64,000 nt of DNA from MPNP01 sp965221445 (GCA_965221445.1 CBDCSF010000013.1:1116001-1180000); one strand, 5' to 3'. Shown: positions 8,466 through 17,897, numbered from the stretch's first letter. Program-made: numbers and translations. The notes: generated from the sequence alone by a model not told the origin.

Positions 8466-9207
8466 AGCAAGAATTCTGAAACTTTCCGAATACTCCGAAC
8501 AGAAGAAAAAACAGACATCTATCATCTGTTCATCACTTACCTTTCAAAGAGGTGAGAATAAGATTCTTTCAGATATATCCGTGGCTTTTCCCAAAACAGG
8601 AATCAGTGTCATTATGGGACCCAATGGTGCTGGGAAATCAGTCCTGTTAAGAACCATCATTGGTTTGTTAACCCCCAATTCAGGCTATGTCCTCCTTAAT
8701 CCCGAGTATGCCGGGAAAACAGCTCTAGTCTTTCAGAGACCCGTACTGATAAGAAGAAGTGTTTACGGGAACCTCCATCATTCTTTGGGTATTGCCGGTG
8801 TCCCAAAAAGACAACGCAGGAAAAGAATTGAGGAACTCATAGCGATTGGCGGCCTCGCCGGCTTTGAGAACCATCCAGCGAGGTCGCTTTCCGGGGGAGA
8901 ACAACAAAGACTACAAATGGTTAGGGCCCTTTCCTCAAATCCCAAACTCATTTTACTTGATGAACCTTCGGCAAGTCTGGACCCGCAATCAACCCAGGCC
9001 ATTGAGGAAATTATCAAATCCACATCAGATAAGGGAGTTAAACTGGTACTGGTTACACATGATATTGGCCAAGCCAAAAGGTTGGCTGATGATGTTACCT
9101 TTATTCACAAAGGAAAAATTCTTGAACAAAACACTTCACCAGACTATTTCAATTCTCCTTCTACTCCAGAAGTAAAATCCTACCTTGAAGGAGACCTGCT
9201 GGTTTGA
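8458..9207 (+). CDS. tupC: Tungstate ABC transporter ATP-binding protein
   Basis: A 249-residue ABC ATPase. Walker A is GPNGAGKS (about 60), the Q-loop is VFQRPV, the signature is LSGGEQQR (about 143), Walker B is LILLDEPS, and the H-loop is VTHD. It couples ATP hydrolysis to transport by TupB. It lacks the C-terminal molybdate-binding (MOP) domain seen in ModC, which fits the TupC class. It overlaps tupB by 8 nt and tupA by 4 nt (TTGA). The first 20 or so residues are a short hydrophilic extension before the ABC core. Confidence 0.88.
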   Translation: MPRARILKLSEYSEQKKKQTSIICSSLTFQRGENKILSDISVAFPKTGISVIMGPNGAGKSVLLRTIIGLLTPNSGYVLLNPEYAGKTALVFQRPVLIRRSVYGNLHHSLGIAGVPKRQRRKRIEELIAIGGLAGFENHPARSLSGGEQQRLQMVRALSSNPKLILLDEPSASLDPQSTQAIEEIIKSTSDKGVKLVLVTHDIGQAKRLADDVTFIHKGKILEQNTSPDYFNSPSTPEVKSYLEGDLLV

Positions 9208-10022
9208 AACTAAATCTTGCTGGATGGATTGGGCTGGTTTTTTTTCTTATTGGTTGTCCAGGCCAAACATCAGATAATTTTATTTTATTGCAATCGACAA
9301 CCTCTACTCAAAATTCGGGGTTATATGAATTTATCCTGCCAAATTTTGAGAACGCTTTCGGTATAAAGGTTAAGGTTGTTGCTGTTGGAACGGGGCAGGC
9401 TCTCAATAACGGTTCAAGATGTAATGGCGATATTGTAATTGTTCATTCACCAGCGGACGAAAAGAAATTTATTGAAGAAGGTTTTGGAGTTTTTCCACAT
9501 GATCTTATGTACAATCAATTTGTGGTTGTCGGACCTAAAACTGATCCTGCAAACATAAGAACAGCAAACTCTCTCCATGATGTGTTTATCAAACTAAGCA
9601 AGGGTTTGGCACCCTTCGTTTCACGTGGTGATGACAGTGGAACTCATAAAAAGGAACTCATCCTGTGGAATAGGTTTAACATTTCTACGGAAGGGGATTG
9701 GTATTATGAAGTTGGTTCGGGCATGGGGGCAACCTTGAACATAACTATCGGCCTGGATGGTTATACACTGACTGATCTTGGAACCTGGCTAAGTTTCGCC
9801 AACAAGGCTAATCACAAAATTCTTTATTCTGGTGGCAGAGAACTTTTCAACCAATACGGGATTATCATGGTAAACCCCAACCATTGCTCCAATGTTAATG
9901 CCGAAGCTGCCCTACAATTCCTAAATTGGATGATCTCACAAGAAGGTCAAACACTAATTGCCCAATACCAGATTGAGGGCCAACAATTGTTTTACCCCAA
10001 TGCGAAACCCAAGAGGTATTAG
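9204..10022 (+). CDS. tupA: Tungstate-binding lipoprotein
   Basis: A 272-residue substrate-binding protein. The N-terminus (hydrophobic stretch, then LIGC, Cys18) looks like a lipobox, so it is probably a lipid-anchored periplasmic protein. The TupA hallmarks are QSTTSTQNSGL near the mature N-terminus and SRGDDSGTHKKE around residue 146. Both are oxyanion-binding motifs of tungstate-specific proteins (sub-picomolar W affinity is known for the family). It starts with TTG (9204), overlapping the tupC stop (TTGA), with GAAGGAG upstream. No tungsten- or molybdenum-enzyme gene is near, so the consumer is elsewhere. Confidence 0.87.
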   Translation: MKLNLAGWIGLVFFLIGCPGQTSDNFILLQSTTSTQNSGLYEFILPNFENAFGIKVKVVAVGTGQALNNGSRCNGDIVIVHSPADEKKFIEEGFGVFPHDLMYNQFVVVGPKTDPANIRTANSLHDVFIKLSKGLAPFVSRGDDSGTHKKELILWNRFNISTEGDWYYEVGSGMGATLNITIGLDGYTLTDLGTWLSFANKANHKILYSGGRELFNQYGIIMVNPNHCSNVNAEAALQFLNWMISQEGQTLIAQYQIEGQQLFYPNAKPKRY

Positions 10023-10115
10023 AATTTATTATCCTTTTCTTGAGTTTAATTAAAATAAGTGGCTCTTCGTCCTTTTTAGTGGGTAATTTATCTGTTTTGG
10101 TTATTCAATAATAAA

Positions 10116-11438
10116 TTAGTTTAGACGTTCAATTATCTTGTCGACCTTGAGAAAGGCATCCTCAACACCGTCATGCCTTAAGAACAAGGTATTTTCAGCT
10201 TTTTCAAACCCATCTGCATCACTTACTTCCTTGATAGATCTGCTGTCTTCAAAATCATTCAGTCTAAATCTAACATCAAAAACATGTGTCATCTGCCAAG
10301 GAGTAAAATGCCTACTTTGCAATTTTGCCGTGTAGGTTCTTTTTTCGCATGACTTATCAAGAATAACCACTTTCGGACGTTTTCTTCCCATTAGGCCTGG
10401 GTGGTTTCTTGTACGATGATCCGGTAATTCAATTCTGTTCTGAATTACCCGGTTTACATGAAAATCGCCAAAACTATATCCAATAATTAGAAAAGCATCT
10501 GCTTCATAAACATGCCTTGCTAGGGCGGAATAGAATGTATGGTAAGGTTCTGGTAAAAGTTGTTCCAACTTAAAACCTCCTGTAAGGAGCGTAGTAAAGG
10601 GCATAAACATGGAATCTTTATCTGGGTCAAAACCAATTGATTCATAATCCTCAAATTTTCCATCCAGATTTTTTTCCCACTCAATAATTCCCTTTGTATA
10701 ATTATTAGGCTTTTTCAAATTAAAATTTACACTTCCATGTAGGTGATATATAAAGCCCCATTCTTGTCGATTGAAAATTGCGTTTGGATCAAAAAGATAT
10801 CCTTCCATCTTAGAGCTAGGTGAGTATGAAAATGTAGTATCATCAAATCCATAAAAGGCCTCAGGCCAAGCCTTCAGTGCAATATTGTCGTAGTTGAGAT
10901 TATAAATTCCTAAATCAAAATGGTCACGTAGTCTTTGAAGGAACTCTGTGTAGCCACCAATATCAGGATGTGAACGCAAACAAAGGTTACGCATATAATT
11001 AGCTAATTTTCTAATCAAAAACTCTTGCTGTTCCAATATAGAGTACCTCTGATTATACCTTTCTTCTTCATTAGAAAACTCAAATAAATCAGCAATTGTG
11101 GAACCTGGCAAACTAGTACCAATTTTCTCAATGACAGGATTTCCATAGGGTGGTGGAATAAGCCAATTTATAAGTGAGGTCATCTCACCTAATACACTTT
11201 CATAGTTAGGATAAACATTGCTAAAGAAGGAATGTGTATTGAAGTAAGATTCTGAAATATCCCAAAGCAATTTAAAATAGTTTTTGTGAGAATTTCGTTC
11301 TTTAGGTAGCTGCCATTCTGCACTCCATTTAAGCATATTCTCGTTAATACAACTGACCGAGGGCATGCCGAATGGAATTGAAGATCCTGCTCCTAAGATA
11401 ACTAGAAGCTTCTTAGATGGATTTGATAAACTAGTCAC
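10116..11438 (-). CDS. SIR2-like domain protein, candidate NAD-consuming effector
   Basis: A 440-residue protein with a divergent sirtuin-like Rossmann core. The nucleotide loop is LGAGSSIPFG (about 15-24). The NYDN motif (182-185) and HLHGS (232-236) hold the Asn and His expected for NAD cleavage. IIGYSFGD (318-325) closes the fold. No N-terminal targeting or helix-turn-helix domain is seen; the N-terminal third between GAGSS and NYDN is an all-alpha insertion. This layout is that of SIR2_2-type proteins used in anti-phage systems (NADase, not deacetylase). It starts with GTG, with AGGTG upstream. It stands alone between tupA and the atp operon and is visibly more AT-rich than its neighbours, suggesting transfer. 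A defence role is inference. Confidence 0.75.
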   Translation of the reverse strand: MTSLSNPSKKLLVILGAGSSIPFGMPSVSCINENMLKWSAEWQLPKERNSHKNYFKLLWDISESYFNTHSFFSNVYPNYESVLGEMTSLINWLIPPPYGNPVIEKIGTSLPGSTIADLFEFSNEEERYNQRYSILEQQEFLIRKLANYMRNLCLRSHPDIGGYTEFLQRLRDHFDLGIYNLNYDNIALKAWPEAFYGFDDTTFSYSPSSKMEGYLFDPNAIFNRQEWGFIYHLHGSVNFNLKKPNNYTKGIIEWEKNLDGKFEDYESIGFDPDKDSMFMPFTTLLTGGFKLEQLLPEPYHTFYSALARHVYEADAFLIIGYSFGDFHVNRVIQNRIELPDHRTRNHPGLMGRKRPKVVILDKSCEKRTYTAKLQSRHFTPWQMTHVFDVRFRLNDFEDSRSIKEVSDADGFEKAENTLFLRHDGVEDAFLKVDKIIERLN

Positions 11439-11701
11439 ACGATCACACCTAATGAAATTAACAATTTTGATTCAAGGTTGGCTAGCTTCACGATACCAAA
11501 ATCCACGCTTTGTATATGGATACTCTATTCAAAATAATCTTTTTTTCGATAGAAATTGAAACAATCTTTAACAATAGACCATCCACTTTGCTTGACATGG
11601 AGTAACTAGGGTATTTGAACCCTCCAGTCTTAATTTTGAGAAAATTTAACCCAAAACTTAGGTAAACAGTAATTTAAACCCAAGAATGACCAGTTTATTG
11701 A

Positions 11702-12268
11702 TCAGTTTAAATATTTGTTTATATCTTTTATGGATTGATCAATAATTGTTCGGCGATCATCACCGCCCATGCTTCTGAAAATCACTTCCGAAGCTGCGTC
11801 AATTGCTAGATCAATCGCCTGGTTCCTGATATTGGCTATGGCTTTTGCCTCACTAGCCCGAACCTGCTCCCGTGAGTTCTGTATTTTCCGGTCAACCAAA
11901 CCCTGAATGGCGTTTCGTGCTTCAGCAATGGCTAGTTCCTTATCCTTTTGGGCTTGCTCTTTTATTCTGGTGGCTTGCTGTTCAGCGTCCTTCTGTTTTT
12001 TTTGTAAACTTTCGAGCAGTTGCTGGGCATCCTCCTTGACAGAGGAGGCTTCCTTGAGTTGTCCTTCAATTCTGGCTATTTGTCCGTCAATTAACTTGGC
12101 AACAAATTTTGGTGCCTTGAAATAAATGATTGCACCGACGAATATGATAAAAGAAATTGATACGACGAAATCGGTGTTGCTCAAGGAGAAAAAAGGACCG
12201 CTGGCCGCCTGTACGGGTCCAGTAATCCCAAAAATGGCAAACCCCAGAGTCAGAAGAAATTTATTCAC
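11702..12268 (-). CDS. atpF: F0 ATP synthase subunit b
   Basis: 188 residues starting from GTG 12268. The N-terminus (NKFLLTLGFAIFGITGPVQAASG) resembles the cleavable leader or first hydrophobic stretch seen in alphaproteobacterial b subunits. It is followed by FFSLSNTDFVV, a membrane helix (about 33-50), then a long charged coiled coil that forms the peripheral stator. Longer in-frame starts exist up to 12337 but would sit inside b'. GTG 12268 has AGGGGA upstream and overlaps the b' stop by 8 nt. It is the last gene of the F0 block. F1 genes are not in the window. Confidence 0.87.
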   Translation of the reverse strand: MNKFLLTLGFAIFGITGPVQAASGPFFSLSNTDFVVSISFIIFVGAIIYFKAPKFVAKLIDGQIARIEGQLKEASSVKEDAQQLLESLQKKQKDAEQQATRIKEQAQKDKELAIAEARNAIQGLVDRKIQNSREQVRASEAKAIANIRNQAIDLAIDAASEVIFRSMGGDDRRTIIDQSIKDINKYLN

Positions 12269-12803
12269 TGGATTTCCCCTGAATCTTGGCATCAACCACA
12301 CCTGAAATCTCATCAAGAATACCCCTCTTCGGGACAATCTGATTTACAATTTCAACTGCGGCCTCATTGGCAATCTCCCGTATGTTGGTTAGTGCCTCTT
12401 CTTGAATGACTTCGATTCTCTTCTCAGCCGCCTCAACTTCGGACCGGACAGTTACTTCTGCTTCTGCCAAAGCCTGGTTTTGCATCTCAAGTATTTCATT
12501 ACGAGTTTCCGATGCTTTCCCTTCGGAATACCTTTTTGCTTCTGCCAGGGCATCCGCAATAGAACTTTCCAATCCTTCAATCTTTTCGTTCAACTTGCGA
12601 GCATCCTCCAGATCCGCCTGGATTCGCTTTTCGCGCTGTGAAACAATCTGTCCAATACGAGGAAGTGCCACGCTCCGAACTATGATAAATATGACAACAA
12701 GAAAAATTACCAACCAGAAAATCTGATTGGGAAAAGAGGAAAATTCCAGCTGGGGAATACCAGCCTGTTCAGCTACATTTTCGACAGAATTATCAGTCGC
12801 CAC
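12261..12803 (-). CDS. atpF': F0 ATP synthase subunit b' (second b-type stator)
   Basis: A 180-residue b' subunit. A short N-terminus ending LEFSSFPNQIFW leads into a single membrane helix (about 28-46), VALPRIGQIVSQRE, then an extended Glu/Lys/Ala-rich coiled coil. The duplicated b and b' pair is typical of photosynthetic and many other alphaproteobacteria, where the two form a heterodimeric stalk. It starts with GTG at 12803 and lies 49 nt after atpE. Confidence 0.87.
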   Translation of the reverse strand: MATDNSVENVAEQAGIPQLEFSSFPNQIFWLVIFLVVIFIIVRSVALPRIGQIVSQREKRIQADLEDARKLNEKIEGLESSIADALAEAKRYSEGKASETRNEILEMQNQALAEAEVTVRSEVEAAEKRIEVIQEEALTNIREIANEAAVEIVNQIVPKRGILDEISGVVDAKIQGKSSE

Positions 12804-12852
12804 TTGTCATGTTCCCGAAAACGAAATCGAAGAATTAGTTTTTGTCGTTCTT

Positions 12853-13089
12853 TTAGAGAGCAAACATTAATAGCAGGGCTACGAGGAAGGAAAAGATACC
12901 GAAAGCTTCGGCAAAGGCAATTCCGATGAACAGCATAGCTGTCTGGGATTGGGCCGCCGACGGATTCCGTAGAGCACCTGCCAAATAGTTTCCTGCCACA
13001 TGACCAACACCAATGGCTGCTCCACCCATACCTGTACAGGCCAAACCGGCCCCGATGAGTGCACCCATTGTATTCAAATCGCCTTCCAT
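12853..13089 (-). CDS. atpE: F0 ATP synthase subunit c
   Basis: A 78-residue hairpin proteolipid with two hydrophobic helices and the polar loop RNPSA. The ion-carrying carboxylate is Glu in AFAEAFGIFSFLVALL, as is usual in alphaproteobacteria. No Na+-binding Gln/Ser pattern is evident, so proton coupling is expected. I chose ATG 13089 (MEGDLNTMG) because it gives the normal length. The longer reading from 13146 would add 19 non-family residues and run into atpB. Confidence 0.92.
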   Translation of the reverse strand: MEGDLNTMGALIGAGLACTGMGGAAIGVGHVAGNYLAGALRNPSAAQSQTAMLFIGIAFAEAFGIFSFLVALLLMFAL

Positions 13090-13123
13090 AATTAACTCCT
13101 TGTTTAGATTTGTTACGTAATAA

Positions 13124-13879
13124 TTAATGCTGCGGATGCAGGGCATCCTTTAAATAAACACATGTAAGAATTGTAAACACATAAGCCTGGATAAATGCGA
13201 CCAGGAGTTCCAATCCATAAACGGCAGATATTGCAATAATCGGAACAAAAGAACCAAGTCCCATAACTCCCGCAAAAGCAGCAAATACCTTAATCATTGC
13301 GTGCCCAGCCATCATGTTTCCGGCCAATCTGATTGAATGACTGATTGGCCTAACAAAGTAGGACATTATTTCAATCACCGCCAACACCGGTCGAAGAAGC
13401 AGGGGCGCCGAGGAAATCCAGAAAAGCCCCAAAAAGCCCAAACCGTGTTTAACAAAACCGATTACAGTTACCGAAATAAATACTACAAGCGCGAGAGTTG
13501 CTGTAACCGCAATATGTGAGGTTGGAGTGAAACTCATGGGAATGAGACCCAACACATTGGAGAATATGACAAACATGAATGCCGTCATGATATAAGGGAA
13601 AAACGGCAAGGCATCTCGCCCAGCAACATCCTGAACCATGTTTCTTACAAAACCATAGATTAATTCCACGACCATTTGAAAGCGGTCCGGTACATATGCC
13701 TTCTTGCGAGTCCCAACGACCAGAAAAATAATAACACCCAATAGTGTAATTGCCATCCACATCGCTGTGTTGCTGAAGGAATACCACATCAATGGTCCAT
13801 CTCCCAAAACTGGTTTCACCAGAAATTGGTCCATCGGGTGGATTTCTAATCCCTTTTCTGCCTCTGCTTCTGTTGCCAT
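13124..13879 (-). CDS. atpB: F0 ATP synthase subunit a
   Basis: A 251-residue polytopic membrane protein forming the two half-channels for protons. The essential Arg is in SHSIRLAGNMMAGH (about 180-193). The last helix carries YGLELLVAFIQAYVFTILTCVYL, a standard subunit-a signature. The N-terminal EIHPMDQF is also typical. It lies 34 nt before atpE and 64 nt after atpI. Confidence 0.93.
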   Translation of the reverse strand: MATEAEAEKGLEIHPMDQFLVKPVLGDGPLMWYSFSNTAMWMAITLLGVIIFLVVGTRKKAYVPDRFQMVVELIYGFVRNMVQDVAGRDALPFFPYIMTAFMFVIFSNVLGLIPMSFTPTSHIAVTATLALVVFISVTVIGFVKHGLGFLGLFWISSAPLLLRPVLAVIEIMSYFVRPISHSIRLAGNMMAGHAMIKVFAAFAGVMGLGSFVPIIAISAVYGLELLVAFIQAYVFTILTCVYLKDALHPQH

Positions 13880-13943
13880 CTCACTCTAATCAGGGGAATA
13901 CCCCTATTCAGTTTTGTTTCAGGTACAACCCAACATAAAACCT

Positions 13944-14249
13944 TTATTTATCTTTCATTTCCTTTGCAGTCCTCAACATTAAGTTAATTCCTGCACCAAA
14001 ACCTAATAATACAAACAAAACCATATTTAAAGGTTTTGTATCAAATAAAATATCCAAACCATAACCAATGATAAAGCCCAAACCAACACCAGCAACAAGA
14101 TCAACAATCATTCGCCAAGCCATGTTCGCCTGTGATATCGGACTTTCTTCCCTCTCTGGTGGATCTATCTCCTCCTCCAAATCCCTGATACGCTTCTGAA
14201 GGGATTTCTTTTCTCCAGAATGGTTAGCCCCATCATCCATGTTAGTCAT
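13944..14249 (-). CDS. atpI: ATP synthase assembly protein AtpI
   Basis: A 101-residue protein. A hydrophilic N-terminal half with a charged coiled stretch is followed by two hydrophobic helices (VDLVAGVGLGFIIGYGLDIL and NMVLFVLLGFGAGINLML). This is the AtpI/Z shape that assists assembly of the c-ring. It is the first gene of the atp operon. ATG 14249 is preferred over the TTG two codons upstream; it overlaps the DUF1232 gene stop by 8 nt, so the two may be cotranscribed. Confidence 0.82.
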   Translation of the reverse strand: MTNMDDGANHSGEKKSLQKRIRDLEEEIDPPEREESPISQANMAWRMIVDLVAGVGLGFIIGYGLDILFDTKPLNMVLFVLLGFGAGINLMLRTAKEMKDK

Positions 14250-14787
14250 TTTCAAAAATTGTCGTAACCTGTTCGCTAGCCCTTTCCTTGTGTTCCCTTT
14301 TAATATGGACCATAACTGTGCTCATTGCAAAGATCAATACACCTAAATCATCTGAATAGCCTAAACCAGGAACTATATCCGGTATAGCATCAATTGGAAA
14401 AATATAATAACCCAGTGCACCGATTATAGTTGTTTTGGCCCAATTAGGCGTGTCTCTATCAAGAAGACAATAATACAAAACAAGGACTTGGATTATAACC
14501 TTTTTACCAGCTACAAGGGCGAATTTTCTAATTTTTTCAAAAAGGGATTTCTCGTCATATCTGCTTTCGTAATTTGTCTTCAGGATTTGATTTGGAACCT
14601 TCTTGCCTGATTTTGTGCCGTAATCTTCAATTTTTTTCCAAAGACTTTTCTGGTCTTCTTCCCTGTTTTTGATGAGGAGTTTATCAGGCAAAATCTGTTC
14701 ATCGTTGATGATTTCATTCCAGAGTTCCTCACCCTCAACATTTTCAGGGAGATTTTCTGCTTTATCATTCCTGCCAAATATTGTCAT
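14242..14787 (-). CDS. DUF1232 (YkvA-type) membrane protein
   Basis: 181 residues. The N-terminal 95 are hydrophilic and charged without recognised domain. The C-terminal part has the DUF1232 signature: LYYCLLDRDTPNWAKTTII, GALGYYIFPIDAIPDIVPGLGYSDDLGV and a following hydrophobic helix. Its function is not known. Members are small inner-membrane proteins. Here it directly precedes and overlaps atpI, but I know of no established functional link to ATP synthase. Confidence 0.8.
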   Translation of the reverse strand: MTIFGRNDKAENLPENVEGEELWNEIINDEQILPDKLLIKNREEDQKSLWKKIEDYGTKSGKKVPNQILKTNYESRYDEKSLFEKIRKFALVAGKKVIIQVLVLYYCLLDRDTPNWAKTTIIGALGYYIFPIDAIPDIVPGLGYSDDLGVLIFAMSTVMVHIKREHKERASEQVTTIFEND

Positions 14788-14915
14788 AGTCTGACCAACA
14801 ATCCCATATCTTTCAATTCTGTTCCTCTGATCAGATGATTGGGAACCTAAGTGTTTTCAAGGTAGCCCATATCCAACTGGCAATTGATCCAACCTGGCTC
14901 CGCCATGATTTGAGT

Positions 14916-16523
14916 TCAAACCTTTTCTACATACTCAATGATCAAAGGCAATTTATCCTGAACAAGCTTCCTCATCAACGGAATTAATTCTCCAAGGTTA
15001 TGGACCTTTCCATAAGGAATCCCATAAGCTTGGGCAATCCTTTCAAAATTCGGGGGAGTGGGTTCTACTCCAACTGGAATTATCCCCTGGTTTATCATAT
15101 AGTTTTTGATCTCACCATATCCATAATTATTGAACACGATAAATATAACAGGTATCTCCTCATCTACTGCTGTCCCCAGTTCTGTCAGGGTAAATTGAAA
15201 TCCACCATCCCCAACGAGACAAACTACCGGAGACAACGGATCTGCCAGAGATGCCCCGATTGCTGCAGGTACCGAATATCCCAGTGCACCATAGCCTGTT
15301 GCAGCATTAAACCACCCACTATCTCTGTATATTTGGCAGTATAAATTGCCAGCGTAAGCAATCTGGGTTGAATCGCCAATCAGAAAACAGCCTGGAAGTT
15401 CTTTCTGAATTGCATGAATTATCTCAATGTAATTCAATTCCTCTTTGGACAATAATGCTTTTGCATTCTGAATACATTGCTTGGCTTTAGTCTTGCCGCT
15501 TGCATTTCTATGTTTGGTAGGAAGTTTCCTTAAGAGTTTTTCCAAGAAATCGCCTACATCAGAACAAATGGATATCTCAGCTGATGGGCCCGTTACCAGT
15601 TGGGTTTGATCGACATCAACCCGAATAAGGGATTTAAACCTTATTTGGGGAAGGGGTTTATAGATTTCAAAATCAGTCGGGCCTAATTCCGTACCGAGGG
15701 CAAAAACAAGATCCGAAGACTCCAACAAATTCCTGGTACAATCAAGGGATGGGCTGACCGGTACAGATAATTTACTCCCCTTGCCTATCCCCCTAGCGTT
15801 TGTTGTAGTGATTAAAGGAGCGTCCAGTAAGTCTGATAACCGTACAATCAGATCACCTGCTTTTGTTGCTCCACCTCCAGCAATTATCGTAATGTTCTTG
15901 GCCTTTTGACAGACTTCAACAATTTCTTCTATTACTCCAGGTACTACTGATTTAGCCCTAGTTTTACTCATCAATTGTGTTTTGTTAATTTTGGCAGAGG
16001 TTACATCTAGGGGAATTTCTATGTGGATTGGTCCTGGACGATTTTCCAAGTGCCAGGCAAATGCTTCATTCAACACCTCGGGTAGCTTCTCAGGATTGTC
16101 CAATCTATGGTGGTAGACAGCCAGCTTTTTCAATAACCCTGTTTGGTCCGGCAATTCATGAAGTCGGCCAAGATCACTTCTCCCTTGAGCTTGTGGATTG
16201 ACAGTAGATATCACAATCATTGGGATGGAATCGGCCCTGGCTTGGGCCATGGGTGTCAGGGCATTGGTTAATCCTGGACCCGTTATCAAAAAGCAAACTC
16301 CTGGTTTTCCTGAAACCCTTGCGTAACCATCTGCCATAAAGCCTGCACCTTGTTCATGCCTTGGAGTGATATGATGAATAGTAGAGTTGCTCAGATACCT
16401 GTACAATTCAACAGTATGAACACCGGGTATACCAAAGACCAATTCAACTCCCAATTCTTCCAGACAGGTTATCAGGACCTTGCCTAATGGGGTTTTTTCC
16501 CGAGTGTTTGAATTATTTCCCAT
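14916..16523 (-). CDS. aruI: Thiamine diphosphate-dependent decarboxylase, AruI-like (5-guanidino-2-oxopentanoate)
   Basis: A 535-residue acetolactate-synthase-fold enzyme in three domains: PYR (about 12-180), central (190-330) and PP (370-535). The catalytic Glu is in TPRHEQGAGFMADGYAR. The ThDP motif begins GDGGFQFTLTELGTA and ends FNNYGYGEI. The opening VFGIPGVHTVELYR and GKPGVCFLITGPGLTNALTP strongly resemble Pseudomonas AruI, which decarboxylates 2-ketoarginine to 4-guanidinobutanal. No small regulatory subunit gene follows, unlike biosynthetic IlvB. It is 12 nt downstream of an aminotransferase, as expected for aruH-aruI. Other 2-oxoacid substrates remain possible. Confidence 0.68.
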   Translation of the reverse strand: MGNNSNTREKTPLGKVLITCLEELGVELVFGIPGVHTVELYRYLSNSTIHHITPRHEQGAGFMADGYARVSGKPGVCFLITGPGLTNALTPMAQARADSIPMIVISTVNPQAQGRSDLGRLHELPDQTGLLKKLAVYHHRLDNPEKLPEVLNEAFAWHLENRPGPIHIEIPLDVTSAKINKTQLMSKTRAKSVVPGVIEEIVEVCQKAKNITIIAGGGATKAGDLIVRLSDLLDAPLITTTNARGIGKGSKLSVPVSPSLDCTRNLLESSDLVFALGTELGPTDFEIYKPLPQIRFKSLIRVDVDQTQLVTGPSAEISICSDVGDFLEKLLRKLPTKHRNASGKTKAKQCIQNAKALLSKEELNYIEIIHAIQKELPGCFLIGDSTQIAYAGNLYCQIYRDSGWFNAATGYGALGYSVPAAIGASLADPLSPVVCLVGDGGFQFTLTELGTAVDEEIPVIFIVFNNYGYGEIKNYMINQGIIPVGVEPTPPNFERIAQAYGIPYGKVHNLGELIPLMRKLVQDKLPLIIEYVEKV

Positions 16524-16535
16524 GAATCAAGAATC

Positions 16536-17702
16536 CTAATTGTTAACAAATGATCTTATTCTCTTGCATGCTTCTGCCAGCAACTCATCTTCTACAGTCA
16601 AACTTACTCGAACCATTGAGGCGGCATTGTTTCCAAAGGAATTACCAGGCATCACCGCTACTTGTTTGTCTTCCAGAAGATTCCAGGCAAACTCTTCCCC
16701 GTTCATCCCCGTTCCTGTAACATCAATAAGCAGAAACATGCCAGCCTTTGGGGAAAAGGGAATTATCTTGTTGGATGGAGAAAGTGCATCGACAATCAAT
16801 TTTGCTCTACGGGAGTATGATTTTCCCATCCGATCGACGAAATCGCTGGAAGAATTAAGGGCAAAAGCAGTTGCATCAGCAATAAAGGGTACTCCGCCAA
16901 AAAGCATTGTTTCTGCAACGGATACCAGACGACTACAAAATTCCTTGGGACCAACAGCCCATCCGCTTCTGAAACCAGGTACCCCATAGGTTTTGGAGAC
17001 GGAGGCCACGCTTATTACCCTATCACGATAATTTTCCTCCATCAAGGGTGAATAGAATTCGCCCTCATATACCAGGTTGTCATATACCTCATCAGCCAAA
17101 ATCCACAGGTCATGTTTTTCACAAACTCGGCAAATTTCCTGCACTTCTTTCCTGGTAAGAACAGAACCCGTTGGATTATTGGGGTTATTGAGGAGGAGCA
17201 ACCGGGAGTCTTCACAAATTTCTTTCTCAAGATCGAAAGCCTGCATACGGAAACCGTGTTCCTTTTTTAGGGGAACAGAAATCCTCCTTGCCCCAGTGGA
17301 AGCAATCAGCCCTTCATAGGTGGCATAGTAGGGATCTCCCACCAATATGGAATCATTCTGATCAACCAATCCCAGAAGGGTAGCAAAAATGGCCGTTTGG
17401 GTTCCGGGAAAATAAATTACATTTTCTTCGTCAACCGGATATCCCCTTGTTTTGGTGTATTTATCTGCTATGGCCTTAAGGGTATTTGGCTCCCCCCGGC
17501 CATAGGAATATTTAGTTCGGCCAGCGTTGAGGGAAGAAACAAGGGCATCAAGAACTTCCTTGTCGGGAGGCAAATCAGGTTCACCTATGGTTAATTCGAT
17601 AACAGGTTTACCAAGTTGTTTTAATTTTCTTGTATGAAAATGGAGTTTCCATTTATCAGACCCAAGTTTCATAAGCCGATCAGTAATCGGAGCATATTTC
17701 AC
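16536..17702 (-). CDS. aruH: Class I/II aminotransferase, AruH-like (arginine:pyruvate)
   Basis: A 388-residue PLP aminotransferase. The substrate/PLP motifs are IGEPDLPPD, NNPNNPTGSVL, ILADEVYDNLVYEG and SVSKTYGVPGFRSGW, with the Schiff-base Lys in the last. The final Arg for the carboxylate is in MVRVSLT. I chose GTG 17702, which has a GGAGG 5 nt upstream; the longer TTG start at 17714 includes that GGAGG in the coding sequence. It is operonic with the AruI-like decarboxylase, so arginine to 5-guanidino-2-oxopentanoate is the likely reaction. From the protein alone it could be any broad aminotransferase. Confidence 0.62.
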   Translation of the reverse strand: MKYAPITDRLMKLGSDKWKLHFHTRKLKQLGKPVIELTIGEPDLPPDKEVLDALVSSLNAGRTKYSYGRGEPNTLKAIADKYTKTRGYPVDEENVIYFPGTQTAIFATLLGLVDQNDSILVGDPYYATYEGLIASTGARRISVPLKKEHGFRMQAFDLEKEICEDSRLLLLNNPNNPTGSVLTRKEVQEICRVCEKHDLWILADEVYDNLVYEGEFYSPLMEENYRDRVISVASVSKTYGVPGFRSGWAVGPKEFCSRLVSVAETMLFGGVPFIADATAFALNSSSDFVDRMGKSYSRRAKLIVDALSPSNKIIPFSPKAGMFLLIDVTGTGMNGEEFAWNLLEDKQVAVMPGNSFGNNAASMVRVSLTVEDELLAEACKRIRSFVNN

Positions 17703-17897
17703 GCTAACCTCCAAACCTAAGGGGAATGCTAAAATTGAACGGTTTTCTCTAATCCTGCTTTTTGGTTTTTTTAATTGGTAAAATCAAATATTAGGGATTT
17801 AGATTTTTAATTTGGTAATTCATGGTTTTGAACCCTAATTTTGTATGTCAAGCATAGAGTTCCGTATTAATATCAATTTTTGAATGATTACACTGTA

